Assembly: GCA_023424995.1 (NCBI GenBank)
Contig: JAFADH010000040.1
Span: 1 to 29,848, forward strand
Source: Bacillota bacterium
GTDB lineage: Bacteria > Bacillota > Clostridia > Lachnospirales > Lachnospiraceae
DNA: 29,848 bases
Direction of reading: 5' to 3'
Position numbers and translations under genes: made by a program. The notes under the pieces were generated by a model. It saw only the letters and a list, made by a program, of their open reading frames with translations, was not told the DNA's origin and ran no database searches. Of this stretch, positions 24,481 to 29,848 are shown piece after piece (the stretch's first letter is position 1; each line of letters starts with the position of its first letter).

Positions 24481-24493
24481 AAGAGGAACAGGT

Positions 24494-25027
24494 ATGGATC
24501 AATATATAACTACACCCCTGACAACTGAAAAGACAGAGAGCCTTCGGGCAGGCGATTATGTCTATATTACCGGAACAATATATACTGCCAGGGATGCCGC
24601 CCATAAAAGATTGTATGATACCATGCTGGAAGGAAAGGATATACCCCTGGAGCTTAAGGATATTGTTATTTATTATCTGGGGCCGACCCCGGAGCGGGAA
24701 GGGCAGGTTATCGGATCGGCAGGACCGACCACCAGCAGCAGGATGGATAAATACACGCCCTTATTATTGGATCACGGTTTAAAGGGTATGATCGGAAAGG
24801 GAAAAAGAAATAAGGACGTTATTGATTCCATGGTAAAGAACAAAGCAGTATATTTTGCTGCGGTTGGGGGAGCAGGTGCCCTGTTGTCCAAGAAAATCAA
24901 GGCATCCAGGGTAATCGCCTATGATGACTTAGGGACGGAGGCCATACGGGAGCTCTATGTAGAAGACTTCCCGGTTATCGTAGTTATTGATTCCCAGGGC
25001 AACAATTTGTATGAAATTGTGAGCTAA
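24494..25027 (+). CDS. Class I fumarate hydratase, beta subunit
   Basis: A 177-residue protein of the TtdB/FumA-C family, the smaller swivelling domain of the two-subunit iron-sulfur fumarase (or tartrate dehydratase). The conserved signature GPTPEREGQVIGSAGPTTSSRMD is present in full (about residues 67-89), followed by GMIGKGKRN and YFAAVGGAGALLSKKI. The N-terminal LRAGDYVYITGTIYTARDAAHKR is also typical. AGAGGAACAGGT precedes the ATG as ribosome binding site. The last codons and the stop lie in a 25-bp tandem duplication (25009-25058). It works with the alpha subunit upstream. Confidence 0.92.
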   Translation: MDQYITTPLTTEKTESLRAGDYVYITGTIYTARDAAHKRLYDTMLEGKDIPLELKDIVIYYLGPTPEREGQVIGSAGPTTSSRMDKYTPLLLDHGLKGMIGKGKRNKDVIDSMVKNKAVYFAAVGGAGALLSKKIKASRVIAYDDLGTEAIRELYVEDFPVIVVIDSQGNNLYEIVS

Positions 25028-25058
25028 ATCAGTGTATGAAATTGTGAGCTAAATCAGT
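25009..25058. repeat. Perfect 25-bp tandem duplication over the fumarase stop codon
   Basis: Two identical adjacent copies of a 25-bp unit that starts GTATGAAATTGTGAGC and ends AAATCAGT (25009-25033, 25034-25058). The first copy includes the stop of the beta subunit gene. The last T of the second copy is the first base of the tRNA promoter's TTGACA. Confidence 0.97.
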
Positions 25059-25086
25059 TGACAAAAGATAGAGCATTTGTTATACT
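25058..25086 (+). promoter_or_regulatory. Promoter of the tRNA-Ser gene
   Basis: TTGACA (25058-25063), a 17-bp spacer and TATACT (25081-25086). The start site would be near 25093, which is the beginning of a leader hairpin TTTGCCTCG/CGAGGCAAA (25091-25116). Such a strong sigma-A promoter suits a tRNA gene. Confidence 0.9.
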
Positions 25087-25167
25087 TGTTTTTGCCTCGC
25101 AAGTAATCGAGGCAAATTCCTTGATTATAGAGGAAATTGAATACTAAAAGATATAACTTAAGCATCT

Positions 25168-25255
25168 GGAGAAATACTCAAGAGGCCGAAGAGGCGCCCC
25201 TGCTAAGGGTGTAGGTCGGGCAACCGGCGCGAGGGTTCAAATCCCTCTTTCTCCG
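25168..25255 (+). tRNA. tRNA-Ser, anticodon GCU
   Basis: An 88-nt class II tRNA. The acceptor stem GGAGAAA/TTTCTCC is perfect, the anticodon stem CGCCC/GGGTG encloses loop CTGCTAA with anticodon GCT (25202-25204), a long variable arm follows (about 25212-25230), and the T arm is GAGGG-TTCAAAT-CCCTC. The discriminator base is G, as required for serine. CCA is not encoded. It reads AGC and AGU codons. Confidence 0.97.
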
Positions 25256-25269
25256 TCATACTTTTTATC

Positions 25270-25309
25270 GAAAGAAGTCGATTGCTGTTGCAATGGACTT
25301 CTTTTCATT
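25270..25309 (+). terminator. Terminator after tRNA-Ser
   Basis: A long stem, GAAAGAAGTC-G-ATTGC with GCAAT-G-GACTTCTTTTC, one internal G-G mismatch and a TGTT loop, ending in a T-rich 3' side. It starts 15 nt after the tRNA. Confidence 0.88.
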
Positions 25310-25360
25310 TAATATGATAAAAGCAGATGCGAATAAATTTTATTTAGCGAGGTGAAAAAT

Positions 25361-25915
25361 TTGAATCATATAGGAACAGTTAAAATTGAAACAGGACGAT
25401 TACTGCTACGCAAGTTTATATATGAAGATATTCCGGATATGATTGAAAATTGGATTGCAAACCCTGCTGTGCAAAATGAATACGGTGAGCCCATATATGA
25501 AACACCTGACGCTGTTCAAGAATTATTAAGCAAATGGATTATCCAATATAATAATAATGACTTTTATCGTTGGGCAATTATTCTTAAAGAAAATAATGAA
25601 AATATAGGGCAAATTGCATTTTGCCGTGTCTATACAGAAATGGAAACAGCGGAAATTGAATACTGCATCGGCGAAAATTTTTGGGGGAAAGGTTATGCCT
25701 TAGAAGCATTGAACGCTGTTATTGATTTTGCAATAAAAGAACCGCAATTTTATAAATTGGAAGCATTTCATAGAATTGCAAATCTGCGTTCAGGACGAGT
25801 CTTAGAAAAAACAGTAATGAAAAAGGTAGAAAATATTAGACGATTTGAGATTAAAAATATCATACCGGAAAAAGATGTTTGTTATGCGGTAGTTAGAGAC
25901 GATTACCCAATATAA
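25361..25915 (+). CDS. GNAT family N-acetyltransferase
   Basis: A protein of 184 residues in the RimJ/RimL-like branch of GNAT acetyltransferases, which transfer an acetyl group from acetyl-CoA to an amine. It begins with TGRLLLRKF and has the motif A region IEYCIGENFWGKGYALEAL, then the C-terminal part NLRSGRVLEKTVMKKVE. The usual glycine of the last motif (EKxGM) is replaced (EKTVM). The substrate is unknown. A GTG at 25352 is in frame, but it lies within the ribosome binding site GAGGTG, which serves TTG at 25361 with a 6-nt gap; I take the TTG. The gene is very AT-rich (for example 16 G/C among 25561-25620), unlike the island downstream. A remnant of a second acetyltransferase follows. 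Confidence 0.85.
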   Translation: MNHIGTVKIETGRLLLRKFIYEDIPDMIENWIANPAVQNEYGEPIYETPDAVQELLSKWIIQYNNNDFYRWAIILKENNENIGQIAFCRVYTEMETAEIEYCIGENFWGKGYALEALNAVIDFAIKEPQFYKLEAFHRIANLRSGRVLEKTVMKKVENIRRFEIKNIIPEKDVCYAVVRDDYPI

Positions 25916-26027
25916 TACATATAAATTACGGATAAAGGCAAGAGCATCTTTTTTAACCTAACTTTCCAAAATCGAAACCTGTTGAAAAAGCTAAATTGTT
26001 TTTAAGACAGATTTTTGTTATGGTTAG

Positions 26028-26126
26028 GCCCCAAGAGCATTATATAAAAGCTTCGGTTTTATTGAAGATGAGTTATTAATCGAACACGACTATCCACATC
26101 AGAAATTTATCTTACATAGAATTTAG
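26028..26126 (+). pseudogene. Fragment of a GNAT acetyltransferase C-terminus
   Basis: The frame reads APRALYKSFGFIEDELLIEH then DYPHQKFILHRI and a stop. R-A-x-x-LYxSFGF followed by an ending on the catalytic-domain tail is the usual C-terminal wording of GNAT proteins. There is a stop just before it (TAG 26025-26027) and no start, so about three quarters of the gene is missing. It is not a duplication of the neighbouring intact gene, whose ending differs. Confidence 0.75.
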
Positions 26127-26284
26127 TGATTTGACATTTTCCGAGTGCAATCCACCCGCCAGCTTTTAGAAACATATGTTTTATACTCTTCATTAGAGAG
26201 CGGAGTGTCGCCGCAGACAATTCGCTCTCTCACCTTTTGCGGGCGGGATCGCTTTTTCTGTCCGCCCGCTGGATAGCGTCTTTT
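26123..26284 (-). pseudogene. Unidentified gene fragment, minus strand
   Basis: An open frame of 53 codons ending in TAA (26123-26125) and bounded upstream by a stop (26285-26287). The distal part reads VRERIVCGDTPLSNEEYKTY then VSKSWRVDCTRKMSNH, which looks like real protein. The proximal part is Arg/Lys-rich. No ATG is present; a GTG is possible at the V of the motif. It overlaps the GNAT fragment stop by two bases. The same DNA carries a GC-rich hairpin (26239-26246 with 26262-26269). I do not recognise the family; debris of a mobile element is likely. Confidence 0.4.
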
Positions 26285-26324
26285 TTATAGTACCCTGCCA
26301 TCACTACTTACATTAGTTGGTGCA

Positions 26325-26357
26325 AAAAAAGCTCACCCGGTTGCGGTGGGCTTTTTT
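26325..26357. terminator. Bidirectional hairpin terminator
   Basis: AAAAAAGCTCACC-CGGTTGC-GGTGGGCTTTTTT, with one T-G wobble, an A-run on one side and a T-run on the other, so it can stop transcription in both directions. No intact gene is adjacent, so it is probably a survivor of a lost gene pair. Confidence 0.8.
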
Positions 26358-26548
26358 GTTTGCCTGCAAATTAACCTTGAAATACCAGCTTTTAGGCGCT
26401 TTTTTGCAGGAGGACACGAATAGGCTCACAGGCAGCATTTTGGTATGGGCGGATGGCAGAAAAATGCGCCTCTGCAGAAAGGAAAAAGTGGTCATGTCCA
26501 CAGGCTCTTTGTAATCGTGCAATGATGCGCCCACCCTCCCAGACATGA

Positions 26549-26579
26549 AAAATCCGGCGCTGTGCCCGGATTTGTTTTC
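26549..26579 (+). terminator. Hairpin terminator
   Basis: AAATCCGG (26550-26557) pairs with CCGGATTT (26566-26573) around an 8-nt loop, followed by GTTTTCT. No intact rightward gene precedes it. The region 25916-26852 as a whole holds only fragments and hairpins. Confidence 0.65.
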
Positions 26580-26607
26580 TTTGGGAGCAAGTATTCTTAT
26601 GCAGTCA

Positions 26608-26730
26608 TCAGATCACCTGATTGGCGCGCATGGCACGCTCCAACCGTCTTGCCAGTTCCCTGCGAACATGTTCAGGGCTTATACAGACGCAGTTCTCTCC
26701 AGAGCTCATCAGGATGCCGTATCGATACCC
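26608..26730 (-). pseudogene. Fragment of a transcription regulator C-terminus (possibly WYL type)
   Basis: On the minus strand an open frame between two stops reads AGYRYGILMSSGENCVCISP then EHVRRELARRLERAMRANQV and a TGA at 26608-26610. The pattern resembles the last part of a helix-turn-helix regulator with a WYL-like ligand domain, but this is judged by eye. There is no start codon region, so it is a remnant. It lies directly downstream of the tetR gene but in a separate frame and is not part of it. Confidence 0.4.
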
Positions 26731-26852
26731 AGCTTATTCAATCGTATATATTCATATACTCTTTTATTTTCAACAATCGTCCCCTTCCCAATTGTTTAAA
26801 CCTTATTTAACCATTGATATCGAGGATCAGATGTCTCATGCACACATATTCA

Positions 26853-27479
26853 TTATGCTTTGAGATCCCCAATCTCCGGGAACTCATTTTCCAAATACTC
26901 GAGCCCGGCATCCAGCCGCTTGGCAAGAATCTCGTTGATATTCGTTTCGCCTTCGGGCAGCGCGGCCCAGATGGAGATGATAGCACCGATCACCGCGCCG
27001 GCCAGCGTGCATACCCTTAGGTCGTCGGCGGCAAGGTCCATGCGTTCCGCGATGGCGCCGGTCAGCCGCGGCAAGGCCCGTATTCCGAACGTGTACAGCG
27101 CGACCTGCAAATCCGGGATCCGATAAAGCAGTTCCTCTCGTTGCTTTTCAAATTCCATATCTTCCGGGGAGATTTCGCGTAACGTATTGTGGAGCGCAAT
27201 CCTTAACGCCTTGATGGGATTGAAATCCGCCGGCTGCGCGTGAAAAGATTCAAGCAGCGGCGTATCAATGATGTCCACAAACAATATCTCCGCCTTGGTT
27301 GGGAAATAACGAAAGAAACTCGCGCGCGAAATCTCGGCGGCATCCGCGATCTGATCGATCGTGGTATTTTCATAGCCCTGTTCCCTAAACAGCCGCAATG
27401 CCGTTCGCTGGATCGTGAGTTTTGTTTTCTCCTTTTTCCGCTCGCGCAGACCGCCCGTCGGTTTCTCCTTTTTCACCAT
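26853..27479 (-). CDS. TetR/AcrR family transcriptional regulator
   Basis: A 208-residue repressor. The N-terminal domain (about 18-66) has IQRTALRLFREQGYENTTID, the helix-turn-helix with IADAAEISRASFFRYFPTKAEIL, which is a clear TetR signature. The all-helical ligand domain follows; its inducer is unknown. It lies 20 bp after the aldo/keto reductase gene in the same direction, so the two form an operon. The palindrome 28771-28788 before the reductase is a likely operator, making this an autoregulated pair. GC content is clearly higher than in the core genes, which suggests horizontal gain. The ribosome binding site is poor (GTGAG), so translation may be coupled to the reductase. Confidence 0.92.
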   Translation of the reverse strand: MVKKEKPTGGLRERKKEKTKLTIQRTALRLFREQGYENTTIDQIADAAEISRASFFRYFPTKAEILFVDIIDTPLLESFHAQPADFNPIKALRIALHNTLREISPEDMEFEKQREELLYRIPDLQVALYTFGIRALPRLTGAIAERMDLAADDLRVCTLAGAVIGAIISIWAALPEGETNINEILAKRLDAGLEYLENEFPEIGDLKA

Positions 27480-27499
27480 ATCATAAACTCACTTTCTTG

Positions 27500-28750
27500 T
27501 CATGTCGGATCGACTTGCGCCAGGCTGTTGACGTAAGGCCCGTTCTCGCCAAGCGCCCTATGGATCACTGGCATCCACCGGCTGATTGGGATGAACTGCG
27601 GGCATTTAGCTTCGCATGCCTTGCACCGGATGCATTTCTCGGCCCGCACATTGGGGGCCACGATGCCCTTCACGCTCTCGGCGACGAATTTCAGCCGATC
27701 ATACTGAAGCCGCGCGGAATCCTGGCCGAATTGCAGACCTTCGTTATAAATCTTCATGTTCAGCGGGATGTCCACACCCTGGCTGCAGGGCATACAGTAC
27801 CGGCAGCCGCCGCAGGGAGTGGCGTTCAGCTTGGTATATTGCGCGCGTACCCGGCCGTAGAGCGCCAGTTCATCCGCCGTCAGCGAGCCGACGCGTGATG
27901 CCTCGGCAATGGCGATGTTTTCTTTCAGCTGCGCCATCGAGCTCATGCCGCTTAGGACGACCGACACCTCCGGTTGGTTCCATAACCATTGCAGTCCCCA
28001 CGCGACCGGGGTGCGTTTTGTTTCGGCACTGTCCCAGACGGCCTGAACAGAAGGCGGCGGAACGACCAAGTTGCCGCCCCGCAGCGGCTCCATGATGGCC
28101 ACGGCCATGCCCTTCGCGGCCGCGTACTTCAGGCCCCGGACGCCGGCCTGGTTCTCTATATCCAGATAATTGTACTGAATCAGGCACATGGGCCAATCGT
28201 ATTCATCGACGATCTGTTTGAACGTGTCGAAATCATCATGGAAAGAGAACCCCAAGTGGCCGAACCGCCCGCCCGCGATCGCTTTTTCGGCCCATTCGCG
28301 CACGCCGAGGTCACGCAGTTTGGGCCACAGCACTCTGTTCATATTATGAAGCAGATACAGGTCCACATAGTCGACCTGCAGCCGCTCGAACTGTTCGTCT
28401 AAGCACTTGTCAAAGTCCGCGGCCGTTTGAATCTGCCAGCTTGGCATCTTGGTCACCAGCCGGATCTTGTCCCGGTACCCGTCTTTGAGCGCCTGCCCCA
28501 CAATCGTCTCGGAGGCGCCCTGGTAATAGGCGTACGCGGTATCCAGATAATTGACGCCATGGTCGACAGCATAACGGATCAATCGTATTGTCTCATCCTC
28601 GTCGATCCATTTCCCCGAGACAATTTGTTGCAGGTTCCCCGCCCGCTTCCGTGCGTCGCCGGCCTTGTCCTTCAGGGGCGGAAAGTGCAGCGAGCCAAAG
28701 CCGAGCGCGGAGACCAGCCAGCCCAGTTTCCCGAATTGCCGGTATTGCAT
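27500..28750 (-). CDS. Aldo/keto reductase with C-terminal [4Fe-4S] ferredoxin-like domain
   Basis: A 416-residue protein. The TIM-barrel aldo/keto reductase domain (about 1-290) has the catalytic tetrad D70 and Y75 (DTAYAYY), K101 (TKMP) and H135 (LLHNMN). The C-terminal part has two cysteine clusters: C313, C316, C319, C322 (CGGCRYCMPC) and C373, C376, C379, C383 (CIRCKACEAKCPQ). The second is a classical [4Fe-4S] motif; the first could hold another cluster. Such fused reductases are common in anaerobes and presumably take electrons through the clusters; the substrate is unknown. GGAGG precedes the start. The gene is strongly GC-rich (43 of 60 bases at 27841-27900). First gene of an operon with tetR. 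Confidence 0.93.
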   Translation of the reverse strand: MQYRQFGKLGWLVSALGFGSLHFPPLKDKAGDARKRAGNLQQIVSGKWIDEDETIRLIRYAVDHGVNYLDTAYAYYQGASETIVGQALKDGYRDKIRLVTKMPSWQIQTAADFDKCLDEQFERLQVDYVDLYLLHNMNRVLWPKLRDLGVREWAEKAIAGGRFGHLGFSFHDDFDTFKQIVDEYDWPMCLIQYNYLDIENQAGVRGLKYAAAKGMAVAIMEPLRGGNLVVPPPSVQAVWDSAETKRTPVAWGLQWLWNQPEVSVVLSGMSSMAQLKENIAIAEASRVGSLTADELALYGRVRAQYTKLNATPCGGCRYCMPCSQGVDIPLNMKIYNEGLQFGQDSARLQYDRLKFVAESVKGIVAPNVRAEKCIRCKACEAKCPQFIPISRWMPVIHRALGENGPYVNSLAQVDPT

Positions 28751-28770
28751 AATTCCTCAGCCTCCTCCCG

Positions 28771-28788
28771 GTCTCATTAAAATGAGAC
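28771..28788. promoter_or_regulatory. Likely TetR operator
   Basis: GTCTCATTAAAATGAGAC, an 18-bp palindrome perfect except for the two central base pairs. It lies about 16 bp downstream of the predicted transcription start of the reductase operon, where a bound repressor would block elongation or overlap the polymerase. Assignment to the TetR protein of the same operon is inference. Confidence 0.7.
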
Positions 28789-28811
28789 TAGTTTAATTTG
28801 ATACTAATATT

Positions 28812-28840
28812 ATTATATGCCATAATTTAAATATTGTCAA
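28812..28840 (-). promoter_or_regulatory. Consensus promoter of the reductase-tetR operon
   Basis: On the minus strand TTGACA (28840-28835), exactly 17 bp, then TATAAT (28817-28812): a perfect sigma-A consensus. Such strength suits a gene normally held off by a repressor. Confidence 0.9.
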
Positions 28841-28843
28841 TAG

Positions 28844-28948
28844 GTGGCAAATAAAAAATTACGGGGGAAACTGCGCGGCATTACTGCTCACATGCGCTTC
28901 ATTTTCAAGGACGGGGCTGTAATAGAAGGGCTTTTAGGAGATATATGA
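28844..28948 (+). CDS. Possible small ORF or remnant before the XRE gene
   Basis: GTG to TGA, 34 residues: VANKKLRGKLRGITAHMRFI then FKDGAVIEGLLGDI. No ribosome binding site lies before it. Its TGA overlaps an ATG (ATATATGA) that has AGGAG four bases upstream, but the frame from that ATG runs through the hairpin at 28995-29036 and is unconvincing. Probably the end of a lost gene whose terminator is that hairpin. Confidence 0.25.
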   Translation: MANKKLRGKLRGITAHMRFIFKDGAVIEGLLGDI

Positions 28949-28994
28949 ACATAATACGGAACAGATACGGGCATCTATATTCACCTAATTTCTC

Positions 28995-29040
28995 AGAAAG
29001 ACATAGCTTCCCCTTAACGGGAAGCTATGTCTTTCTTTAT
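28995..29040 (+). terminator. Strong hairpin terminator
   Basis: A perfect 18-bp stem pairs 28995-29012 with 29019-29036 around the loop CTTAAC, followed by TTAT. The A/G-rich 5' arm mirrors a T-rich end, so leftward action is also possible. No intact gene ends just before it. Confidence 0.85.
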
Positions 29041-29163
29041 ACAAAAACAAAAAAGGAATATTGTACTATACTGTTTTTTTACTCCGCAACAAAACCTTGC
29101 GTGACATATATGCGACCTACTGTTAACATGTTTATATAATATCCAGGAAGGAGTTTATAATTC

Positions 29164-29848
29164 ATGAACGATGTCGGAAAAAATATCAAAGACCTGCGCA
29201 AAAAAATTGGCACATCGCAGGAAACTCTGGCTCAAAAGCTGCATGTGACGCGGCAAGCGGTTTCGCAGTGGGAAACGGGGCATACGCAGCCCGATTTAAA
29301 GACACTGGACGAGATTGCAGACTTCTTCAACGTAGATATATTAACGGTAATATACGGTGAAAAGAAAAAGGCCGTCTCCATTGCGCCGCATAGAAGGAAA
29401 TACAAAAAGGGACTCATTGTATTCGGTGTAATGTTGCTTGTGATGCTGTTGCTTGTTTTTATATTAAAGCCAACGATCGAATATATGTATTACCGGTTCA
29501 TTGCCGAAGCATTTGTCCGAATTTACATGGTTTTCTCCGAACCCCTGCTCTATCTTTTTGTGGGTCTTTTTGCAGCAAACGGAATTTCTCTCGGCTGGGA
29601 TCTGTGTATCCGCACCAAGTCGGTCCGGTGGGCTGTCTTTACTGTCAGCATCGCGTTCCTGGTATTCTACAGCATCATTCCATTGCTGCTGATTCTGGGA
29701 ACCACCGCCGGAGATCATTTCCTGCAAAAATTCTGGTTGTTTTTCTGGGCAGCGCCTGTGCTATTTTTGCTGCCAGGTATTGGTCTGCATTTCGGCAGAA
29801 AAGTGATCCCTTCATCTTTACGACGCTGCGTTTTCCGCGATACCATGT
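29164..29848 (+). CDS. XRE-family regulator with membrane domain, 3' end outside window
   Basis: The frame is open from ATG at 29164 to the window end, 228 residues so far. The N-terminal helix-turn-helix (about 5-62) reads NIKDLRKKIGTSQETLAQKL then HVTRQAVSQWETGHTQPD, typical of Xre/Cro-type repressors. A linker follows, then hydrophobic segments at about 83-101, 123-140, 154-178 and 188-207, so the protein is anchored in the membrane. Such fusions usually sense something at the envelope and regulate neighbouring genes; the signal is unknown. AAGGAG lies 10 nt before the ATG, and TATAAT at 29135-29140 is a likely -10 box without a good -35. Base composition is nearer to average than the reductase operon. 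Confidence 0.9.
   Translation, partial: MNDVGKNIKDLRKKIGTSQETLAQKLHVTRQAVSQWETGHTQPDLKTLDEIADFFNVDILTVIYGEKKKAVSIAPHRRKYKKGLIVFGVMLLVMLLLVFILKPTIEYMYYRFIAEAFVRIYMVFSEPLLYLFVGLFAANGISLGWDLCIRTKSVRWAVFTVSIAFLVFYSIIPLLLILGTTAGDHFLQKFWLFFWAAPVLFLLPGIGLHFGRKVIPSSLRRCVFRDTM

Noticed and set aside
25231..25255. Search for a duplicated tRNA-Ser 3' end as an integration site
   Set aside because: I saw no second copy of the T-arm/acceptor sequence downstream in the window, and no integrase gene, so a tRNA-targeted integrated element is not demonstrated.
26313..26546. 77-residue open frame on the minus strand (MSGRVGASLHDYKEPV...)
   Set aside because: It runs through the hairpin terminator at 26325-26357, has no ribosome binding site and no recognised family. 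It may be part of element debris, but I cannot support it as a gene.
27422..28402. Long open frames opposite the aldo/keto reductase gene
   Set aside because: Shadow frames are expected in GC-rich coding DNA; the minus-strand frame has complete catalytic and cysteine motifs.
28945..29139. 64-residue open frame with a good AGGAG before its ATG
   Set aside because: The frame spans the perfect 18-bp hairpin at 28995-29036 and its translation looks like random AT-rich sequence. The AGGAG may be chance or belong to a lost gene.

Overview
This window is the replication-origin region of a low-GC, anaerobic Firmicute, most likely a Lachnospiraceae-type Clostridium (inferred from gene order and protein style: DUF4446 next to parAB, a DegS/DegU-like pair, class I two-subunit fumarase, clostridial AdhE end). 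The order parB-parA ... rsmG-mnmG-mnmE-jag-yidC-yidD-rnpA-rpmH | dnaA-dnaN-yaaA-recF-gyrB-gyrA is the classical oriC cluster. Genes left of about 13.5 kb read leftwards and genes right of 13.9 kb read rightwards, so both arms are transcribed away from the origin. DnaA boxes lie on both sides of dnaA, three perfect parS sites lie to the left, and an AT-rich candidate unwinding element sits just before dnaN.

Layout. 1-250: end of an adhE-type alcohol dehydrogenase gene and its terminator. 342-2681: DUF4446 protein, ParB, ParA. 2682-3960: AT-rich gap with a 25-bp degenerate tandem array and two parS sites, one lying inside the apparent terminator of the next operon. 3961-5701: DegS/DegU-like cytoplasmic two-component pair. 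6065-13520: ribosome, tRNA-modification, membrane-insertion and RNase P genes. 13946-22929: dnaA, dnaN, yaaA, recF, gyrB, gyrA. 22930-23433: a 16-unit minisatellite. 23434-25027: the two fumarase subunits, unusually separated by about 217 bp. 25168-25255: tRNA-Ser(GCU) with a near-consensus promoter and a terminator.

From about 25.3 kb the window changes character: an AT-rich GNAT gene, decayed gene fragments with several hairpin terminators, a visibly GC-rich aldo/keto reductase-TetR operon with its own consensus promoter and palindromic operator, and a membrane-bound XRE regulator cut by the window end. This looks like accessory DNA inserted beside the tRNA gene.

The most unusual structure is at 18118-18245, between recF and gyrB. 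Six copies of GGAGG recur every 23-26 nt, starting in the last two codons of recF; five are followed by a complementary pyrimidine arm and the last is the gyrB ribosome binding site. The arms can pair in more than one register, so this could be a multi-state translational control element for gyrase, or only a slippage-derived repeat. I found no CRISPR array, intact insertion sequence, rRNA or complete phage gene.
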